This document shows, in pieces, positions 18,073 through 20,012 of a stretch of 20,012 bases of DNA. Source of the stretch: a virus. A model generated the notes under the pieces. That model saw only the letters and a program-made list of their open reading frames with translations, did no database searches and was not told the origin of the DNA. The stretch spans positions 1 through 20,012 of the IMG/VR virus record IMGVR_UViG_3300020477_000175. One strand, written 5' to 3'. Positions within the stretch are counted from its first letter, which is position 1, and each line of letters opens with the position of its first letter. Position numbers and translations under genes: made by a program.

Positions 18073-20012
18073 GCACAATCTTCCTGTTCCATCCAATTTT
18101 TTCCAATCGACATTTCAACTTCCAAAGGAATAAATTTTTCTAAACCAAATCTTTTTTCTGCTTCATCTTGTGCTTTAACCAAACAAGTAGGAGCAATCTG
18201 CTTTACTTCCTCAATCTCATCTGGATGACAATCTACTATAACAGAATCGTGTACCGTGTTGATAACTAAGCTCTTTAGTCCACGTTCCTTTAGCTGTTTA
18301 TGTAGCAGTATAACACCAAGAGGAACAATCTCAGCAGTGGCTACAGACTGAACTGGATAGTTCACGATTTGAGTTTTAGAAGATGCGTTACCCTGTTTAG
18401 TACGATAGACATTTGGGAACGCAAACTGTCTACCTGTAGCAGTTGTAACAACCTCATTCTCAATCGCTTCAGACTGTAAAGTTTTGTGCCAGTTAAACAC
18501 TCCTGCATACTTTCCAAAGAACTCCTGAAAGTATACTCGTTGTGCAAATGTACCCTGTGATCCTCCGTATAGAGGTCTGAAAGTAGATGCTTTGGCAGCA
18601 CCACGTTCTGTTGGTTCTCCATTATCTGTAAGAACCTTTGCCGTATATGCGTGGACATCGAAGCCCTCCCTTACTTCTTGTTTTATTCTCTCATCCTTGG
18701 CAAGGATACCTGCAACCCTAAACTCTAATTGAGAATAATCTACTTCAAGTAATTCTCCACCTTCAAACCTACTGACAAACGCCTTGCGAACAGGGAACAG
18801 TTTACCTTTAGGCATATTTTGTAGGTTGGGATTACTACTGCTAAGTCTACCTGTAGCTGTTATACATTGGTTAAAGTTAGCGTGAAGTATAGTATCACCT
18901 TCTCGTATACCCTTTTTAATACCCTCAATAAACGAACTACGATATGTATCTATAGCAGACAATCGTATCAAAGAGTTAAGAAACTTCTTGACTTCTGGAT
19001 TTTTTTGCGTCTTTTCCAAATCAACAAGAGTATTCTTATCAGTCTTAAAACCTCCTGCTGATGCTAGTGCAACAATCGGGGTCACTTGAAGTCCTGCCCT
19101 TTCTGGCAACTCTTTGTATTCAAAACCTGTACCGTTACAATGATCACACTTAGTCATATTTTTAAACTTAGTGCCATCCTTTTTAATCTTATAGTACCCA
19201 CCTCTGCCAAAACAGTGTGAACATTTCATTGCCTGAGTTTTATATGTAGGAGTAAAACAGTCCTCTACGCATTTAATAAAACCTGAGTCCATCATCTTTG
19301 GTCTGCGCTTTGGTTTACCTCTAGCATCTACTCCTATGTTCATGTATTCACGCCAAGATTTTTTATTATTTAACTTGTATGAATAAATAACCTGAGACAG
19401 TTGCTCTGGACTACTTAGATTGATTGGTGTATCTCCTACAAGTTTTTTAACTGTAGTATTTAAATACATTTGAAGATGCCTTTGTTCTTTCTCGTAGTCC
19501 TCATCAACTTTATTCAGAACATCTATATCAATAGCCATACCTGCTCTCTCTATGTCAGTAAGCACATCACAGAACTCACACATAAGATCTCGTATAGCTA
19601 AAAGAGAGTGGTTTGATTTTCTTTTAAACAGTGCTTGTTGCTTCTGAAATACTTCAGCAGTAGACATAACATCATAGTATAAATAATTTTTCTGATCTTC
19701 ATCTGACATATCACTGTAGTTAAGACCTTTATCAAGAGTATCTTTCAATAGACTTTGCTTACGAATAACTTTATATTTCTCAGACAAAGCATCTAACGAA
19801 AGTTTATTTCGTAAACCTTTGCTAAGTACATACTCATTAATCATCGTATCAATAATCTTAACATTGCAGTTTATACCTGCTTCACGCAACCAAGCTACAT
19901 CAAACTTAGCATTGTGAGCTACGACATACTTAGCTTCGTCTATGGCTTTTTGAAACTCATACAAATAATAATTATCTACAGGAAACTTCTTGATATATAC
20001 AGCACCATCACT
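18069..20012 (-). CDS. Family A DNA polymerase with DnaJ-type zinc insertion (5' end outside window)
   Basis: The frame is open to the window edge, so the start and the first 3'-5' exonuclease motif are missing; 647 codons are visible. Using numbering from the TTG codon at 19964, exonuclease motifs are AHNAKFDVAWL (16-26) and YLYYDVMST (94-102). Polymerase motifs are TGRLSSSNPNLQNMP (371-385), motif A VDYSQLEFR (408-416), motif B RGAAKASTFRPLYGG (454-468) and motif C VHDSV (571-575). Between them residues 248-280 contain CSHCFGRGG and CDHCNGTGF, two CxxCxGxG units of a DnaJ-type zinc domain, a known oddity of HMO-2011-like phage polymerases. The residue equivalent to E. coli Pol I 762 is Phe (F462). 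It replicates the phage genome. Confidence 0.95.
   Translation of the reverse strand, partial: SDGAVYIKKFPVDNYYLYEFQKAIDEAKYVVAHNAKFDVAWLREAGINCNVKIIDTMINEYVLSKGLRNKLSLDALSEKYKVIRKQSLLKDTLDKGLNYSDMSDEDQKNYLYYDVMSTAEVFQKQQALFKRKSNHSLLAIRDLMCEFCDVLTDIERAGMAIDIDVLNKVDEDYEKEQRHLQMYLNTTVKKLVGDTPINLSSPEQLSQVIYSYKLNNKKSWREYMNIGVDARGKPKRRPKMMDSGFIKCVEDCFTPTYKTQAMKCSHCFGRGGYYKIKKDGTKFKNMTKCDHCNGTGFEYKELPERAGLQVTPIVALASAGGFKTDKNTLVDLEKTQKNPEVKKFLNSLIRLSAIDTYRSSFIEGIKKGIREGDTILHANFNQCITATGRLSSSNPNLQNMPKGKLFPVRKAFVSRFEGGELLEVDYSQLEFRVAGILAKDERIKQEVREGFDVHAYTAKVLTDNGEPTERGAAKASTFRPLYGGSQGTFAQRVYFQEFFGKYAGVFNWHKTLQSEAIENEVVTTATGRQFAFPNVYRTKQGNASSKTQIVNYPVQSVATAEIVPLGVILLHKQLKERGLKSLVINTVHDSVIVDCHPDEIEEVKQIAPTCLVKAQDEAEKRFGLEKFIPLEVEMSIGKNWMEQEDCA

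Noticed and set aside
19962-19964. TTG as the start codon of the DNA polymerase
   Set aside because: The frame continues open upstream to the window edge, and the first exonuclease motif of the family would lie before this codon, so the true start is outside the window.

Overview
The window looks like part of an AT-rich, tailed, lytic marine bacteriophage genome (Caudoviricetes, probably podovirus-like). Every strand switch, the gene packing (mostly 1-20 nt gaps or short overlaps, with ATGA and TAATG couplings) and all recognisable products are phage-like. The most telling marker is the family A DNA polymerase at the right edge. Its chain is interrupted by a DnaJ-type cysteine-rich zinc module (two CxxCxGxG motifs), a peculiarity known from the SAR116 phage HMO-2011 and its relatives that infect SAR11, SAR116 and Roseobacter-clade bacteria. 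The strong AT bias makes a SAR11-like host plausible, but that is inference. No integrase, repressor or attachment site is visible.

Left arm, plus strand (1-11238): the late region. It starts with the 3' end of an upstream gene. Two large Gln/Ala/Asn-rich repeat proteins follow (380 and 674 aa), then three unrecognised proteins (104, 165, 457 aa) and a 1272-aa protein best read as an internal virion/DNA-ejection protein. A lysis and accessory cassette comes next: a minimal MscS-like one-helix membrane protein, a three-TM GTA-type holin-like protein, a cysteine-rich mini-protein, a 30-aa Lys-rich protein, an A-type iron-sulfur carrier (IscA/HesB family) and a GH24 lysozyme.

Right arm, minus strand (20012-11283): the replication and nucleotide-metabolism region, converging on the lysozyme gene with only 44 nt between the stop codons. 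In transcription order it holds the DNA polymerase, a putative ssDNA-binding protein behind a near-consensus sigma70 promoter, a Cas4/AddB-like Fe-S nuclease, a small PD-(D/E)XK nuclease, an unknown protein, a DUF3310 protein, a MazG-like pyrophosphohydrolase, a coiled-coil protein, a 57-aa protein, a class II (B12-dependent) ribonucleotide reductase, an RMF-like mini-protein, an endonuclease VII-type HNH nuclease, a membrane-anchored periplasmic protein, a 42-aa protein and a three-TM protein.

The only sizeable non-coding stretch is 11702-11836. It is packed with three consecutive inverted repeats. The last one, on the minus strand, is followed by seven T residues, which suggests a structured leader/attenuator or a small RNA. 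Other points deserving attention are the mini-MscS in the lysis cassette, 16 uninterrupted 11-residue repeats in the 674-aa protein, and the co-occurrence of an Fe-S carrier with an Fe-S nuclease. No tRNA, rRNA, CRISPR array or insertion sequence was seen.
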